Source: Flavobacteriaceae bacterium (lineage in GTDB: Bacteria; Bacteroidota; Bacteroidia; Flavobacteriales; Flavobacteriaceae). From it: a DNA stretch of 64,000 bases. The notes below the pieces were generated by a model. It had not been told where the DNA came from. It searched no databases and saw nothing but the letters and a program-made list of their open reading frames with translations. Every line of letters starts with the position of its first letter. Within the stretch, counting starts at the first letter, position 1. Made by a program: the position numbers and the translations under genes. The stretch lies in the NCBI GenBank assembly GCA_023264015.1, contig JALQTJ010000002.1, forward strand, positions 62,001-126,000, in the 5' to 3' direction. Shown here piece after piece: positions 36,475 through 43,830 of the stretch.

Positions 36475-37608
36475 ATGATTAATAAACGCCTTCTGATTAA
36501 GAATCTTCTCGCGCACAACGATGAGAATAGTTTTTACGATAAGAAGCGCTTTATTGCTATTGGAGAAAAAGAAGGCAAAGCAAAGTTCTTAAAGCACATA
36601 TGTGCTTTGGCAAACAGCAACCCGAAGAACAATTCTTTTATCGTAATAGGGGTTGAAGATCGCGACAACGCCATCGTAGGAGTAGATTTCTTTGACGACA
36701 GTAAAATCCAGAACCTAGTCAATGCCTATCTCGAAAACCCTCCATTGGTCTCTTACGAGAACATTCCCTTTCCGCACTTGCCTGAAAACAAGGTAGTCGG
36801 CCTAGTGACTATACGTTCGATCGGAAAGATTTGCGCCCTGCGAAAAAATATATGGAAGTACTACGGCGGATCGGTCTTCTACAGGGATGGAAGCATAAGC
36901 ATGCCGAAAAACTTCAAGTCAGACCTGGTTGATGTCAATTCTGAGGTGGTCGCGGGACTTGAGAAGCAGGCTGAGAACAATATAGAGTTGACCCTAGATG
37001 GAGTTATTGACTTCATGAAAAACAGACATCCTGACCTTCCTAGTTTTTACAAGGTTTTTAAAGAGCAGTTTGTAGTCTGTTGGGCAGGCCAATCAAAAAA
37101 AGTCAAAGGAAAAGAATACTTCTCTCGTGTCGACATTGAGCTAATCAATGAACAGGTTCGGCTTTTCTTTTCGGCTCTTGATGAGGTTGAAATACAGGTC
37201 ACCGATGACAGTTTTAGCCTCTTAGAGTATGTCTATATGGGCTTGGGTTCAAAAAAATACTATCCGCTCGAACGCCTCGACATTACGTTTAACGATAACG
37301 GATCTTACACCATGAATTCAGAGCTAGTATTTGAGCCGCCTCGGTACGAGACTAAGGACCTTTTTCACGTGTACAACACCAATAATACCCTGCTACAGTT
37401 AATGAAGCAAAAGACAGCATTGACCCAGCAACAAAGGGCAGATTTAAAGCAATTGCCAGACACCTATTTGATATGTTATCTCAATGGTTTTGATGCAGCC
37501 AAAGATCAAATGGAGTTGGCAAAAGAGCTGCTAAAGTCTGTTGATGAAAACGTATACAGGGCAGCCAAACAGGCGCTTCGCATTTTGCGCAAGGTGCATT
37601 ACAGTTGA
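36475..37608 (+). CDS. AlbA_2/Schlafen-type putative DNA-binding protein
   Basis: A 377-residue protein, usually labelled ATP-binding protein in Bacteroidota. The N-terminal 150 residues carry the AlbA_2 pattern: FLKHICALANSNP, FIVIGVEDRDNAIVGVD. The central and C-terminal regions (about 170-377) have no motif I recognise; the last 90 residues are helical and repeat-like (QQRADLKQLPDTYLICYLNG ... NVYRAAKQALRILRKVHY). Function is unknown; AlbA_2 proteins are predicted nucleic-acid binders. Follows the aldo/keto reductase by 3 bases and converges on the fructokinase-like gene. Confidence 0.72.
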   Translation: MINKRLLIKNLLAHNDENSFYDKKRFIAIGEKEGKAKFLKHICALANSNPKNNSFIVIGVEDRDNAIVGVDFFDDSKIQNLVNAYLENPPLVSYENIPFPHLPENKVVGLVTIRSIGKICALRKNIWKYYGGSVFYRDGSISMPKNFKSDLVDVNSEVVAGLEKQAENNIELTLDGVIDFMKNRHPDLPSFYKVFKEQFVVCWAGQSKKVKGKEYFSRVDIELINEQVRLFFSALDEVEIQVTDDSFSLLEYVYMGLGSKKYYPLERLDITFNDNGSYTMNSELVFEPPRYETKDLFHVYNTNNTLLQLMKQKTALTQQQRADLKQLPDTYLICYLNGFDAAKDQMELAKELLKSVDENVYRAAKQALRILRKVHYS

Positions 37609-37614
37609 TCGGCT

Positions 37615-38562
37615 TTACAAGCTTTCAAGGTCTTTTGCATAAGGCAAGGCTTCAATGGCACCATACGATTGGGTAGTGTAGGCGCCAGCTTTATTCGCAT
37701 ATCGAACCATCTCCTTTACGGTTTCTATGTCATCCAAGCAGGTTAAGGGATCTTCTTGTTGTGAAAATTGATACAAGAGGGCTCCAATAAAGGCATCTCC
37801 GGCGGCCGTGGTGTCTACAGGTTGTGCTGCGATACTCTCAACATAGCATGTGCTACCGTCAACACTCAGAAAAGCACCTTTTTTCCCCAAGGTAATGCAA
37901 ATCATACGGGTTCCTAAGCGATGAAAAAATGCCGCCGCCTCTTCATGGGAGGCTTGCTTAGAAATATAGTAGGCCTCCTCTTCGCTGAATTTACAGAGAT
38001 GTGCCTTTTGGCTAAACTCAAGACATTGCTCCACAAACGATTCGCCGTTAACTTTCCATAAATCTGACCGATAATTCGGATCAAAACTCACCAACTTCGC
38101 ATAAGAAAGAGCGTCATTCAAATAGTGGTGATAGGTTTCGTTCAGCGATCCTTCAAGAAAGGCTGTAGCTGAACCAAAGTGCACTATAGAATCTTTGAAC
38201 TGGGCGGCTAATTTTGAATCGTACGTCAATCTTGCATCTGCGCCCCTTGAAAAAAAGAAGTCGCGCTCTCCCTCATCTGATAAGGCTACAAAGGCAAGCG
38301 TAGTAAATGCTTTGGTTCGTTGCATAAACGAAACATCTATGTCTTCGGCTTCGAGCGTATGAACTAGAAAGTTACCCATGGGGTCATTTCCTACCGCTCC
38401 TGCAAACAGCGCTTTCTGCCCTAAGCGCTGTACTGCGCAGGCAACATTGGCCGGTGCTCCTCCTGCTTTTTTGGTGAAATTTTCGGCTGATTCAATGGCC
38501 GCCGAATGGTGTTTCGCTACAAAGTCGATCAGTAGTTCTCCAACGCAAATTACTTGTGACAT
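37615..38562 (-). CDS. PfkB-family carbohydrate kinase, fructokinase-like
   Basis: A 315-residue ribokinase-fold kinase. N-terminal CVGELLIDFVA and KKAGGAPANVACAVQRLG are the fructokinase-type substrate site, and DTTAAGDAFIGALL holds the catalytic Asp. Fructose is the most probable substrate by similarity to bacterial fructokinases, but no sugar transporter or glycosidase gene lies nearby to confirm it. The start ATG lies 50 bases from the divergent metallophosphoesterase TTG. Confidence 0.87.
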   Translation of the reverse strand: MSQVICVGELLIDFVAKHHSAAIESAENFTKKAGGAPANVACAVQRLGQKALFAGAVGNDPMGNFLVHTLEAEDIDVSFMQRTKAFTTLAFVALSDEGERDFFFSRGADARLTYDSKLAAQFKDSIVHFGSATAFLEGSLNETYHHYLNDALSYAKLVSFDPNYRSDLWKVNGESFVEQCLEFSQKAHLCKFSEEEAYYISKQASHEEAAAFFHRLGTRMICITLGKKGAFLSVDGSTCYVESIAAQPVDTTAAGDAFIGALLYQFSQQEDPLTCLDDIETVKEMVRYANKAGAYTTQSYGAIEALPYAKDLESL

Positions 38563-38589
38563 AGACTAGACATAAGAGTTCCAAAGTAC

Positions 38590-38597
38590 TACTTTTG
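38590..38597 (+). promoter_or_regulatory. Predicted -7 box for the metallophosphoesterase
   Basis: TACTTTTG is a perfect TAnnTTTG match. It overlaps a candidate TTG start at 38595, which supports the later TTG at 38613 as the true start. Confidence 0.5.
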
Positions 38598-38612
38598 GGC
38601 AAAACTTTTGAT

Positions 38613-39344
38613 TTGGGAAGAACCCTAGTTGTCGGAGACGTTCACTCAGGAAAACGAGCGCTTGAGCAAGCCTTAGAAAGAGCAACTCTAAAGCCCGACG
38701 ACCACCTGATTTTTCTTGGAGACTACGTTGATGCATGGAGTGAAGCAGCCGAAACGGTTGATTTTTTAATTGCACTTGGGGGCAATGTCAACTGCACCTT
38801 TTTAAGAGGTAATCACGACGATTTATGTTTGAATTATCTCACCAAATCAGAAGCTCCTGAGATGTGGTTGTTGCATGGCGGACAACAAACAAAAGACAGT
38901 TACGACGCCCAGAGTCAACAGAAAGTCGATCAACACATTGCCTTTCTACAGCGGTTAGAAGACTATTATTTGGACCCAGTAAGCAACCGCTTGTTTTTGC
39001 ATGCCGGGTTTACCAATCTAAGAGGTGTGCAGCACGAGTATTTTGCTAAGATGTACTACTGGGACCGCACGCTTTGGGAGCTCGCTAGAGTAGTAGAGCA
39101 GGCAGAAGCTCAAGAATTGCCTCAACGACTGAACAATTACCACGAAATCTTTATCGGACATACGCCTATCTCAAAGAATGAAGTCGTAACTCCCACACGT
39201 GCGGCGAATGTTTGGAATATAGACACCGGAGCGGCATTTAAAGGGGCGGTAAGCGTGCTTGATGTGCAATCGAAAGAATTCTGGCAAAGCGACCCCGTTG
39301 AACAGCACTATCCCGGAGAACCCGGTAGAAATTTAGCCCCATAA
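38613..39344 (+). CDS. Calcineurin-like metallophosphoesterase (PPP-type)
   Basis: A 243-residue (from 38613) phosphoesterase with the metal-binding set GDVHSG, LGDYVDAW, RGNHDD and LHAGF plus GHTPIS, typical of the PrpA/diadenosine tetraphosphatase-like PPP branch. No ATG or GTG exists between the upstream in-frame stop (38562) and the first motif; candidates are TTG 38595 and TTG 38613. The latter gives MGRTLVVGDVH, close to family starts, and lies 15 bases after the -7 box. Substrate (phosphoprotein or dinucleotide) is not determinable. Confidence 0.85.
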   Translation: MGRTLVVGDVHSGKRALEQALERATLKPDDHLIFLGDYVDAWSEAAETVDFLIALGGNVNCTFLRGNHDDLCLNYLTKSEAPEMWLLHGGQQTKDSYDAQSQQKVDQHIAFLQRLEDYYLDPVSNRLFLHAGFTNLRGVQHEYFAKMYYWDRTLWELARVVEQAEAQELPQRLNNYHEIFIGHTPISKNEVVTPTRAANVWNIDTGAAFKGAVSVLDVQSKEFWQSDPVEQHYPGEPGRNLAP

Positions 39345-39379
39345 ACCAAAAAACCCTCTCCGGTTAAGAAGAGGGTTTT
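39345..39379. terminator. Hairpin terminator between convergent-capable transcripts
   Basis: A 10-bp stem (39350-39359 with 39370-39379; AAAACCCTCT/AGAGGGTTTT) with a 10-base loop begins six bases after the metallophosphoesterase stop. On the minus strand it is followed by a six-T run, so it is a stronger terminator for minus-strand transcription than for the plus-strand gene. Confidence 0.75.
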
Positions 39380-39420
39380 GACGGGTTTGTTTGGTATCGT
39401 CAAGACTGACGAATTGATTC
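39345..39420 (-). ncRNA. Candidate short minus-strand RNA
   Basis: A perfect minus-strand -7 box (39424-39431) would start transcription near 39418-39420. The product would run about 75 bases through a small hairpin (39397-39412, TCGTCA/TGACGA with a 4-base loop) and stop at the T-run of the terminator hairpin at 39350-39379. No ORF of useful size lies within. No -33 element was found and no known RNA family is recognised, so this is a prediction only. Confidence 0.3.
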
Positions 39421-39423
39421 AAA

Positions 39424-39431
39424 CAAAACTA
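39424..39431 (-). promoter_or_regulatory. Predicted minus-strand -7 box
   Basis: Minus-strand TAGTTTTG matches TAnnTTTG. No minus-strand gene follows it before the terminator at 39350-39379, hence the small-RNA suggestion. Confidence 0.35.
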
Positions 39432-39529
39432 ATCTAACACACTAACTAATGTACTTCTAAACCGTGTAGATGCGACATTTTTAGATGCTATAAAAATTAG
39501 AAAACACTGTATTGCGCATAATATGTGCC

Positions 39530-39537
39530 TAATTTTG
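39530..39537 (+). promoter_or_regulatory. Predicted -7 box next to the 39542 start codon
   Basis: TAATTTTG matches TAnnTTTG exactly and ends only four bases before ATG 39542, so transcription would begin at or within the start codon. Either the mRNA is leaderless or the real start is internal. Confidence 0.5.
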
Positions 39538-39541
39538 TGTC

Positions 39542-39895
39542 ATGAGTGAGCCTAAGAGCCTAAAAGAACAATACGACGCTTTGGTGCTGAAGTTGTCTGA
39601 TCAATTCTCAGATGCCGACCCGCTTGAGCTAGATCAAATACTGTTTATTGTAGGGTTACAAGAGCTCGGGCAGTTACACCGTAAGTTTAGTAAAGACGAA
39701 AAGGTTAATGTGATCCATATCGCTATTTGTAGATTGCTCGAACCCTACGGCTACTACGCTTTCTCGCATTACGACGAAGACATGTGGCCGCATTATACTG
39801 TCGTTGATGAACTTCCATTTCTAAAGGCGGGAGAACAATCACGGCTCATGAAGGAGGCCTTAGTACACTATTTCGTTGAAAAAGAATACCTCTAA
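39542..39895 (+). CDS. Conserved small protein of unknown function
   Basis: A 117-residue acidic, soluble protein that I cannot place in a named family. It is predicted mostly helical (LKEQYDALVLKLSDQFSDAD, LDQILFIVGLQELGQLHRKF) with an aromatic-rich segment (YGYYAFSHYDEDMWPHYTV). No signal peptide, membrane span or cysteine pair. It abuts gpsA tail-to-tail with no gap. The codon pattern matches its neighbours and a perfect promoter box precedes it, so it is probably a real gene. Confidence 0.7.
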   Translation: MSEPKSLKEQYDALVLKLSDQFSDADPLELDQILFIVGLQELGQLHRKFSKDEKVNVIHIAICRLLEPYGYYAFSHYDEDMWPHYTVVDELPFLKAGEQSRLMKEALVHYFVEKEYL

Positions 39896-40897
39896 TTAGG
39901 TGAGCTTAAGCTTTAGCGCCTCAAAAATTTTCTGAGGGTCTTGCTGATTGGCTAAAACTTCATAGACAGCATCAAGTATGGGAGTCTTTAGCTTTCGATC
40001 TTGTTTTTTTGCAATGGCATATAAAGGTCGAACTGCAAAAGCTCCTTCAGCCACCATAGACATCGACTGTTTAATTTCGTCTTCGGTCTTGCCCTGTGCC
40101 AACAAAAGCCCAAACTGTCTATTTCTACTGTGTTTTGAATAGGCGGTTACCAAAAGGTCTCCTAGATAGGCCGAATGATTGATGTTCCGTTTGATTTTGT
40201 GGACTCTCGAAATAAAACGCTTCATCTCTCGAATGGCATTTGAAATCAAAACGCTTTGAAAATTGTCTCCAAAATCTAGGCCATCTGCAATACCCGAAGC
40301 GATTGCATAAACGTTTTTCAGTACTGCCGCATATTCAATACCTATGGTGTCAACGGTAAGGTTTACTTTGACGTAGTGATTTGACAGTGCTTGTTGGACG
40401 ATGAGCGCCCATGGGGTTGCATTAGAGGCCACGGTTAAATAAGACATGTGCTCTAAGGCGATCTCCTCAGCATGTGCTGGGCCAGCGATCACCCCAAAGG
40501 TTTCTTCGCTGACATTGCAATGATCGATAAGGTATTCTTGGATGACTTGTCCGGTCTCAGGGACGATTCCCTTAATCGCAGAGAATACTACCTGATCTTT
40601 GAGTAAGAACTTTCGATCGTGAAGTAAGCTGTGCACAAAGGCAGAGGGCACCACAAGAAAGACCACTGACACTCCGTCAAGGCTTTCTGAAAGTGAAATA
40701 CTGGCCCTAACTAGAGCTGTATTTAGGTTGACTCCCTTGAGGTAATTAGGATTCTTGCCTGTGGCGTTAATAGCATTGGCCACGGATTCTTCATGCACAT
40801 ACCACTGCACAGGGTAACCGTTGTCATTGAGAATTTTAGTTAAGGCGGTACCAAAACTTCCACCCCCAATAACGCCAAAGATTGGCTTTGTGGGCAT
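39896..40897 (-). CDS. gpsA: Glycerol-3-phosphate dehydrogenase [NAD(P)+]
   Basis: Reduces dihydroxyacetone phosphate to sn-glycerol 3-phosphate for phospholipid synthesis. The 333 residues hold the Rossmann glycine motif GVIGGGSFGTAL, the substrate-domain lysines in FSAIKGI and AVLKNVYAIASGI, and GLDFGDNFQS. Length is normal. It follows the cytochrome c gene by 8 bases on the same strand and abuts the small unknown gene tail to tail. Confidence 0.95.
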   Translation of the reverse strand: MPTKPIFGVIGGGSFGTALTKILNDNGYPVQWYVHEESVANAINATGKNPNYLKGVNLNTALVRASISLSESLDGVSVVFLVVPSAFVHSLLHDRKFLLKDQVVFSAIKGIVPETGQVIQEYLIDHCNVSEETFGVIAGPAHAEEIALEHMSYLTVASNATPWALIVQQALSNHYVKVNLTVDTIGIEYAAVLKNVYAIASGIADGLDFGDNFQSVLISNAIREMKRFISRVHKIKRNINHSAYLGDLLVTAYSKHSRNRQFGLLLAQGKTEDEIKQSMSMVAEGAFAVRPLYAIAKKQDRKLKTPILDAVYEVLANQQDPQKIFEALKLKLT

Positions 40898-40905
40898 GGG
40901 ATCTA

Positions 40906-41382
40906 TTAAAGTGTTCTCAAGTACTCGGCAACGGCTTTCGCCTCGTCTTCAGAGAGGTTTTGGTTGTTCATGATCGCATTATTGTGCTCTTTGAGGAGCG
41001 CAATGGTAATGGGATCTTTCTTCAACATCTCATCGGTATTCAAGAGTAGATTAAGCACCCATTCAGGACTTCTTCTTTCATATACCCCGCTGAGCGCAGG
41101 CCCGATCATGCGCTGATTGGCCATGTGACAGGCAGTACATTTAGAATTGTAAATGCCTTTACCCTGTTCAGACAAAGTGGTATTTAATTCAGGTGAAAAA
41201 CTGTAAGAACTAATTGGTCCGATACCTTTATTGTTCAAATCAACCGGTACTCCCGCAGATTCGCCTGCGCTTGCTTGAGTTTTGGTTCTCGACATTTCGA
41301 AGCCTTTGCTTTCTTCTTTCTTAGGGCTTTCTCCACAGCTGAAAAGCACGACTGATAGGGCGAGTAATAAGGTCTTTTTCAT
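40906..41382 (-). CDS. Monohaem cytochrome c lipoprotein
   Basis: A 158-residue exported electron carrier. It has a lipoprotein signal (LLLALSVVLFSCG, lipidated C16), a low-complexity linker to about residue 60, then a class I cytochrome c domain: CTACH haem-binding motif, QRMIGPALSG with a candidate axial Met, and the C-terminal LSEDEAKAVAEYLRTL helix. It would sit on the periplasmic or outer face of a membrane and carry electrons; the redox partner is unknown. It precedes gpsA by 8 bases, probably a chance pairing. Confidence 0.9.
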   Translation of the reverse strand: MKKTLLLALSVVLFSCGESPKKEESKGFEMSRTKTQASAGESAGVPVDLNNKGIGPISSYSFSPELNTTLSEQGKGIYNSKCTACHMANQRMIGPALSGVYERRSPEWVLNLLLNTDEMLKKDPITIALLKEHNNAIMNNQNLSEDEAKAVAEYLRTL

Positions 41383-41433
41383 TGAAATCAGATTAGATGT
41401 GTAAAGGTAAACTACCCCTTTGGGTAAGGCAAG

Positions 41434-42414
41434 TTACACTAATGATTTTAACCAATCTAGTCGCTGTTGTTGCGTTTCCATAGCCTCTACAAGTTCAGCT
41501 CTTAGCCGGTCAATGAGCTCTTGTGTTGAAGGAACATCGTCAATCGCACTTACGCCATGTCCAGCAGACCATATTGTCTTCCATGCCTTGGCCTCAGAAT
41601 TCATGTCGAGCCCTGGATCTAATTTGCCCTCTTTTTTGTAGTCTTCTGGCTTTATTCCAGCGGCCTCAAGACTGGCCTCCATAAAGTTGGCAGGGATGCC
41701 CGAGACTGCGGCGGTATGAATGATCTTGTCTGAGGTGCTATTTACGATCATCTCTTTGTAATCTTCTTGCGCTCGGCTTTCGGTGGTATTGATAAAACGC
41801 GTTCCCATATAGGCCATGTCAGCGCCCATTTGTAAAACACTTGCGATATCTGTTCCGGTGCTGATGGCTCCGGCCACTACAATGGTCTTGTCAAATACCT
41901 TTCGCACATCTTTAATGAGCGCCATTGGATTGATGGTTCCGGCATGACCTCCCGCTCCTGCAGACACAAGAATGAGGCCGTCTACCCCGGCCTCTGCTGC
42001 CTTCTCGGCATGTCGTTTTTTGACAATATCGTGATACACAAGTCCGCCATAACCGTGAATGGCATCCACTAAAATTGAAATGGCACCTAAAGAGGTAATA
42101 ACTAATGGGACTTTGTGTTTGACGCAGATTTCTACATCTTTTTGAAGTCGGGTATTGGTCGGATGCACAATGAGATTCACCCCAAAAGGTGCAGCCTTCT
42201 TGCCGGTGGTCTTCTCGAATTCCGATAGGGCCTCTTTGATTTCAATCAGCCACTGTTCAAATCTCTCACTTGTTCTTTCATTTAAGGCAGGAAAGGTTCC
42301 GACGACTCCGTTTTTACAGCATTCGATTACGAGTTCGGGTCCTGAAACTAAAAACATTGGAGCCGCGATCACGGGCAAGGATGCTCCTTCGAGACCTTTA
42401 GGGATGGTATTCAT
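41434..42414 (-). CDS. Nitronate monooxygenase family flavoprotein
   Basis: TIM-barrel FMN protein of the nitronate monooxygenase (former 2-nitropropane dioxygenase) family, 326 residues. Visible segments are PVIAAPMFLVSGPEL, VDGLILVSAGAGGHAG and the C-terminal FMN-phosphate region VVAGAISTGTDIASVLQMGA, MGTRFINTTES. These oxidise alkyl nitronates such as propionate 3-nitronate. The family also contains enoyl-ACP reductases (FabK), so substrate is uncertain. It lies 21 bases after the EamA transporter gene on the same strand. Confidence 0.87.
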   Translation of the reverse strand: MNTIPKGLEGASLPVIAAPMFLVSGPELVIECCKNGVVGTFPALNERTSERFEQWLIEIKEALSEFEKTTGKKAAPFGVNLIVHPTNTRLQKDVEICVKHKVPLVITSLGAISILVDAIHGYGGLVYHDIVKKRHAEKAAEAGVDGLILVSAGAGGHAGTINPMALIKDVRKVFDKTIVVAGAISTGTDIASVLQMGADMAYMGTRFINTTESRAQEDYKEMIVNSTSDKIIHTAAVSGIPANFMEASLEAAGIKPEDYKKEGKLDPGLDMNSEAKAWKTIWSAGHGVSAIDDVPSTQELIDRLRAELVEAMETQQQRLDWLKSLV

Positions 42415-42435
42415 AGCATTTTGAATTTCTTAAAG

Positions 42436-43338
42436 CTACGAAACTTCTTTGGGTTTAGCCTTTTTACGGGTGGCCATAAATACCCCGGTGAAGACCAAGG
42501 TAGCTGCGGCAATTTTGGTAGCTGTAAAGCGATCCTTTCCGGCAATAACTGCGAAAACGATAGCAATGACGGGTTGCACATAAGAGAACACTCCAATGGT
42601 CGAAGCTTTTAGTTCACTCATGGCGTAGGCATTGAGTAAAAAGGTCATACAAGTAACGCCGATCACCACAAAGGCTATGGTGCCGTATCCCCAAAGCGGA
42701 ATACCCGGCCAATCTATTGCCATAAAATCATTCAAAGTTATAGGCGTGTTGAGCAGGAGCGAAAAGGTAAAAATCCATTTGAGGATCGTAAAGGCATTGT
42801 ATTTCTGCATCAGGTTGCGCACAATGATCAGATAAATACTGTACGAAATGGAGTTTAGCATGATAAGCGCGTTACCCAATGTGGGGTTAGGTGCGTCTGA
42901 GCGCACCTCTTGGCCAAGTAGAATGAGGCTTAAGGCACCTAAAAATCCAAGGGCAATCCCTGAGGTTTTTAGTTTCGTCACTTCTTCTTTCAGAAAGATG
43001 ACAGAAAGGACTAAAGTGGTGATCGGAGTGGTAGTGACAATAAGGGCACTATTAATCGGAGTCGACAATTCTAATCCAGAAAAAAAAGAGAGCATGTTGA
43101 TACACGCTCCGAATACGGCTGCTAAGAATATGTTTTTGAAATCAGCCCGTTCTATGCGCTCTTTAGGTGCAAACCAGGTTGCGGCCCAGAAAAAAACAAA
43201 TCCACCTATAACGCGCAGAAAAATAAAAGCGAAAGGACTGAGGTGCTCAGGCATTATACCTTTCGCCACAGTGTGATTCAAACCGTAAATAGTGGTCGCT
43301 CCGAGGGCTGCTAACAGCGCAAGTATTCTTTTTCTCAT
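42436..43338 (-). CDS. EamA-family (DMT) transporter
   Basis: A 300-residue inner-membrane protein with ten predicted helices in two EamA repeats (about residues 5-140 and 150-290; first repeat NHTVAKGIMPEHLSPFAFIF, second SISYSIYLIIVRNLMQKYN). Members export amino acids, metabolites or drugs; the substrate cannot be read from sequence. The C-terminus is a positively charged tail (TRKKAKPKEVS), consistent with a cytoplasmic end. The ATG overlaps the ArsC-like gene by 4 bases, so the two are translationally coupled. Confidence 0.9.
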   Translation of the reverse strand: MRKRILALLAALGATTIYGLNHTVAKGIMPEHLSPFAFIFLRVIGGFVFFWAATWFAPKERIERADFKNIFLAAVFGACINMLSFFSGLELSTPINSALIVTTTPITTLVLSVIFLKEEVTKLKTSGIALGFLGALSLILLGQEVRSDAPNPTLGNALIMLNSISYSIYLIIVRNLMQKYNAFTILKWIFTFSLLLNTPITLNDFMAIDWPGIPLWGYGTIAFVVIGVTCMTFLLNAYAMSELKASTIGVFSYVQPVIAIVFAVIAGKDRFTATKIAAATLVFTGVFMATRKKAKPKEVS

Positions 43339-43688
43339 GAATGTAAGGCTGACTTTGCAGCCTCTAAAACCGCTTTTGAATTTCCGATGAAAATCTGGCT
43401 ATCAGTGACCACAACCGGACGTTTCAAAAAGGTATAATGCTCTAAGATGAGGGACTTGTAGTCGTCTTCGCTGAGTTGTTGTTCTCCCAAATTACGCTGG
43501 CGATACAGAATGGCTCTTCGACTAAAGAGTGCCTCGTAGCTCCCTGCGAGTTGTGCCATGTGTTCTAACGCTTCTTTACTGATGCCCTGTGATTTGATCT
43601 CAACGAGTTCTGTCTCTTGATCCGGATCAAGTAGCGCTAACGCTTTTTGGCAGGTTTTACACGTTTCAAGGTGGTAAATCTGTTTCAT
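43335..43688 (-). CDS. ArsC/Spx-family thioredoxin-fold protein
   Basis: A 117-residue protein of the arsenate reductase-like family. It has a CxxC motif (C10-K-T-C13 in ETCKTCQKAL) and the family KRPVVV segment near residue 89. It could be an arsenate reductase or an Spx/YffB-type redox protein; no ars operon genes adjoin it. A perfect minus-strand -7 box lies 22 bases before the ATG. It is the first gene of a group with the EamA transporter and nitronate monooxygenase. Confidence 0.83.
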   Translation of the reverse strand: MKQIYHLETCKTCQKALALLDPDQETELVEIKSQGISKEALEHMAQLAGSYEALFSRRAILYRQRNLGEQQLSEDDYKSLILEHYTFLKRPVVVTDSQIFIGNSKAVLEAAKSALHS

Positions 43689-43710
43689 AAGCAGGTGTTA
43701 AGGACGTCTA

Positions 43711-43718
43711 CAAAAGTA
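43711..43718 (-). promoter_or_regulatory. Predicted -7 box for the ArsC-like gene
   Basis: Minus-strand TACTTTTG matches TAnnTTTG, 22 bases before the ATG at 43688. Confidence 0.5.
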
Positions 43719-43796
43719 AGAAAGCCCTAGCGCTCGCGGAGGTAAAAACTTTTGCGAATTTGAAAATTTAAACCCCTTCTCAGATCGGAAATAGCA

Positions 43797-43804
43797 TAAT
43801 TTTG
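43797..43804 (+). promoter_or_regulatory. Predicted -7 box for gdhA
   Basis: TAATTTTG matches TAnnTTTG exactly, 26 bases before the gdhA ATG. Confidence 0.55.
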
Positions 43805-43830
43805 CATCATAATTCATAATTGTTCAAAAA

